Under the pieces are notes generated by a model. It was not told the DNA's origin, made no database searches, and saw nothing but the letters and a program-made list of their open reading frames with translations. A stretch of 6,613 nt of DNA from Candidatus Bathyarchaeota archaeon. Lineage in GTDB: Archaea > Thermoproteota > Bathyarchaeia > TCS64. Both the position numbers and the translations under genes were made by a program. Positions 4,955-6,613 of the stretch are shown one piece after another. The stretch spans positions 1-6,613 of the forward strand of contig JAFGTA010000032.1 in the NCBI GenBank assembly GCA_016934355.1, in the 5' to 3' direction. How positions within the stretch are numbered: the first letter of the stretch is position 1; each line of letters opens with the position of its first letter.

Positions 4955-5554
4955 ATGCATTATTTCGTTCAGGCATACGAGGAGTTGGTCTCAGCTATCT
5001 TCGCGGCTATGAAAGGGCTCAACACGGAGGAGGTCGAGTCCCTCATGTCGGCTCTTCTGGAGACGCGTGAAAGCGGCAGCAAGGTTCTGGTGGTGGGCGC
5101 CGGCAGGAGCGGCCTCGTGGGCAAGGCGTTCGCGATGCGGCTCATGCACCTCGGTTTCCGGGTCTACGTGCTGGGGGAGACCATCAACCCGTACATGGGG
5201 GAGGGCGACCTGGTCATCGTCATATCGGGCAGCGGAAAGACCACTGTCCCCCTAGCCGCGGCTACGATGGCGAAGCGCCTCGGGGCTAGGGTGGTCGCGA
5301 TCACGAGTCAGGAGAGGTCGCCTCTCGCCCTGAACGCCGACTTGGTCGTCGACATTCCGGGGAGGGACGAGATCGCTGACATGGACGAGTATCATAGTAG
5401 GCAGATGCTTGGGATGCATGAGAGCCTGGCCCCCATGGGGACGCTGTTCGAGGACACCGTGATGGTGTTTCTGGACTCGCTGATAGCCGAGTTGATGAAC
5501 AGGCTGGGGCTCAGCGAGGACTCTATGAGGAGGCATCACGCGACGATAGAGTAG
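4955..5554 (+). CDS. hxlB: 6-phospho-3-hexuloisomerase (PHI), SIS-domain enzyme
   Basis: This 199-residue protein interconverts D-arabino-hex-3-ulose 6-phosphate and fructose 6-phosphate. With hexulose-phosphate synthase (HPS), it fixes formaldehyde onto ribulose 5-phosphate or, in many archaea, runs backward to make ribulose 5-phosphate and releases formaldehyde. It has the family signatures: VGAGRSG (47-53), FAMRLMHLGF (59-68), GET (74-76), the SIS phosphosugar loop SGSGKT (91-96), PMGTLFE (160-166) with the conserved Glu, and Arg-His (193-194) near the C-terminus, as in Methanocaldococcus MJ1247. Length is normal. It is a single-domain enzyme; no HPS gene or HPS fusion is in the window. 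Start: ATG 4955, well placed after a TATA-like element. The upstream inverted repeat suggests regulation. It ends 6 bases from the stop of the converging rubrerythrin-like gene. Confidence 0.93.
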   Translation: MHYFVQAYEELVSAIFAAMKGLNTEEVESLMSALLETRESGSKVLVVGAGRSGLVGKAFAMRLMHLGFRVYVLGETINPYMGEGDLVIVISGSGKTTVPLAAATMAKRLGARVVAITSQERSPLALNADLVVDIPGRDEIADMDEYHSRQMLGMHESLAPMGTLFEDTVMVFLDSLIAELMNRLGLSEDSMRRHHATIE

Positions 5555-5560
5555 GGGCCG

Positions 5561-6028
5561 CTACATCTCGGCGAGGACTACGTCGTCGTACTCTTTCTCC
5601 AGGAGGTACTTGTGGCGGAGCTCCTCCTTGGCGAAGTTGTTGAACATCTTCCCGAGCTCGGTGTCGCTGAACTTTCTCGCGACCTGTACGTAGAAGTCGT
5701 GGGTCGTCTTCTCCCGCTGTGCCGCGTAGATGAGTATCTGCGGGTAGTCGGCCTGGGGGTCGAGGGGTACCTTGACCAGCTTGTCCGTTATCTTGAGGTC
5801 TGGGATGTTCTCCTTGAGGGTCCGCATCTTGACGTTCTTAGGGTCCTTGAGGCCCTGGAGGAAGTATTCGCGGTGCCGCTTCTCGTCTGAGGCGAGCTCT
5901 GTGAGCAGCTTCTTGGCCCCCGGGTACGTCGACTTCTCGGCGGTCTCGGTGTACAGGGTGTATGATTCGAGCTCCATCTCGGCGCCTACCTTGAGCGCCT
6001 TCTCGATGGTCCAGTTCTCGATATTCAT
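5561..6028 (-). CDS. Rubrerythrin-like ferritin-fold diiron protein without a rubredoxin domain
   Basis: This 155-residue protein is a four-helix ferritin-like domain. Helix 1 has the EMELESYTLY pattern (17-26) with a likely ligand Glu19. Helix 2 has DEKRH (48-52), an ExxH pair. Helix 3 has Glu106 in QREKTTHDFY, and helix 4 has EELRH (135-139), a second ExxH pair. These are the carboxylate/histidine ligands of a diiron site. Rubrerythrins usually reduce peroxide and carry a C-terminal rubredoxin with CxxC pairs; this protein has no cysteine at all, so it would need a separate electron donor, or may have another role such as iron handling. It is cytoplasmic, with no signal peptide. ATG 6028 follows a good TATA element by about 33 bases. 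It is divergent from the CinA-like gene and convergent with the hexuloisomerase gene. Confidence 0.87.
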   Translation of the reverse strand: MNIENWTIEKALKVGAEMELESYTLYTETAEKSTYPGAKKLLTELASDEKRHREYFLQGLKDPKNVKMRTLKENIPDLKITDKLVKVPLDPQADYPQILIYAAQREKTTHDFYVQVARKFSDTELGKMFNNFAKEELRHKYLLEKEYDDVVLAEM

Positions 6029-6056
6029 GGTTATCCTGTTTTCTCAGCCCGCGGGG

Positions 6057-6066
6057 CAATATAAGG
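6057..6066 (-). promoter_or_regulatory. TATA box for the rubrerythrin-like gene
   Basis: On the minus strand this reads CCTTATATTG, a good archaeal TATA match, centred about 33 bases before ATG 6028. It predicts a leader of only about 5-8 bases. Confidence 0.6.
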
Positions 6067-6078
6067 CTAAGGATAACG

Positions 6079-6086
6079 CGTATATG
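6079..6086 (+). promoter_or_regulatory. TATA box for the CinA-like gene
   Basis: CGTATATG is centred about 27 bases before ATG 6110, the exact spacing for a leaderless archaeal mRNA. It lies only about 20 bases from the opposite-facing TATA box at 6057-6066, so the two promoters sit back to back in an 81-base spacer and may compete. Confidence 0.6.
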
Positions 6087-6109
6087 CAGCCGCCCGCGAT
6101 TGTGTTGAT

Positions 6110-6613
6110 ATGAAGCCCACCGGCAGCGTCAACGTGGAGATCATCGCCACGGGGGACGAGTTGATCTACGGCAGGATATTGGACACGAACAGTCACTGGA
6201 TCGCTCAGCGGGTGGCGGAGCTGGGCGCCAGGCTCAGGAGGATCACGACCATCGGCGACGAGCCTGAGCTCATCGCGGAGACCCTGCACGACGCGCTGAA
6301 GAGGGACGCCCACTTCATCATTTTCTCGGGCGGCCTCGGCCCCAGCGAGGACGACAAGACTGTGGACAGCATCGGCTTGGCGCTGGGTAAGGGTACTGTC
6401 GTCGACGAGGAGGGGGCCCGGAAGATCGAGGCAGTGTACAGGAAGCGGGGCATAGTCGACAAGCCGTCTATTGTTCGTGGGCGGAGGATGGCGAGGATTC
6501 TGGAGGACAGCTGCGCGATGCAGAACCCTGTGGGTTTCTCGGTGGGGATGGCGGTGGATGTCGGCGGTAAGACGGTCTGCACGTTGCCGGGTGTACCGGC
6601 TGAGATGAAGGGC
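6110..6613 (+). CDS. CinA/MoeA-like molybdopterin-binding (MoCF) domain protein; partial, C-terminus beyond right edge
   Basis: The first 168 codons are present and the frame is open at the right edge. The sequence matches the MoCF-biosynthesis domain of the CinA N-terminal family (COG1058): VEIIATGDELIYGRILDTN (9-27), with the conserved TGDELxxG and DTN; SGGLGPSEDDKT (73-84), the nucleotide/pterin-binding loop; NPVGF further on; and LPGVPAEMKG (159-168), the family's LPGxPxEM motif. Archaeal members are usually about 250 residues and lack the C-terminal nicotinamide-mononucleotide deamidase domain of bacterial CinA; whether that domain is present here cannot be seen. Relatives hydrolyse pyrophosphate bonds in ADP-ribose or NAD-type nucleotides, but the role in archaea is not settled. 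Start: ATG 6110, leaderless after a TATA box 27 bases upstream. It is the first gene of its unit, divergent from the rubrerythrin-like gene. Confidence 0.88.
   Translation, partial: MKPTGSVNVEIIATGDELIYGRILDTNSHWIAQRVAELGARLRRITTIGDEPELIAETLHDALKRDAHFIIFSGGLGPSEDDKTVDSIGLALGKGTVVDEEGARKIEAVYRKRGIVDKPSIVRGRRMARILEDSCAMQNPVGFSVGMAVDVGGKTVCTLPGVPAEMKG

Overview
The window looks like part of an archaeal chromosome, GC-rich and densely coded on both strands. Most first genes have an AT-rich, TATA-like element about 27-33 bases before the start codon and little or no leader. The two internal operon genes instead have GGAGG ribosome-binding sites, each 7 bases from its ATG. Gene content also points to an archaeon: a formaldehyde-activating (Fae) domain, a stand-alone 6-phospho-3-hexuloisomerase, a ribbon-helix-helix protein and a CinA/MoeA-like protein. 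I cannot name the lineage; a TACK-type archaeon is a guess.

Bases 1-4038 form a divergent sugar-acid module. On the minus strand, one open frame from 1184 off the left edge encodes a class I pyruvate aldolase (DapA/KDG-aldolase family) fused in frame to a Fae domain, which the edge cuts off. On the plus strand, a tight three-gene operon encodes a LarA-family (nickel-pincer) 2-hydroxyacid racemase/epimerase and the two halves of a UxaA-type sugar-acid dehydratase as separate small (SAF) and large subunits. Both arms start from a 123-base spacer with two short palindromes.

The main finding is this aldolase-Fae fusion and what it implies. If the operon epimerises and dehydrates a four-carbon acid (threonate/erythronate), the product is 4-hydroxy-2-oxobutanoate. 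A pyruvate aldolase would split that into pyruvate and formaldehyde, and the fused Fae domain could pass the formaldehyde to tetrahydromethanopterin. The domains, residues and gene order are read from the sequence; the substrate and pathway are inference.

Bases 4039-6613 hold smaller transcription units: a ribbon-helix-helix/zinc-ribbon protein (plus) converging with a GNAT acetyltransferase (minus); 6-phospho-3-hexuloisomerase (plus), a second formaldehyde-linked enzyme, converging with a rubrerythrin-like diiron protein (minus); and, divergent from the latter, the N-terminal 168 residues of a CinA-like protein cut by the right edge. The acetyltransferase frame keeps family-like sequence about 29 codons upstream of its only normal start codon. 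I saw no RNA gene, mobile element, CRISPR array or convincing terminator.
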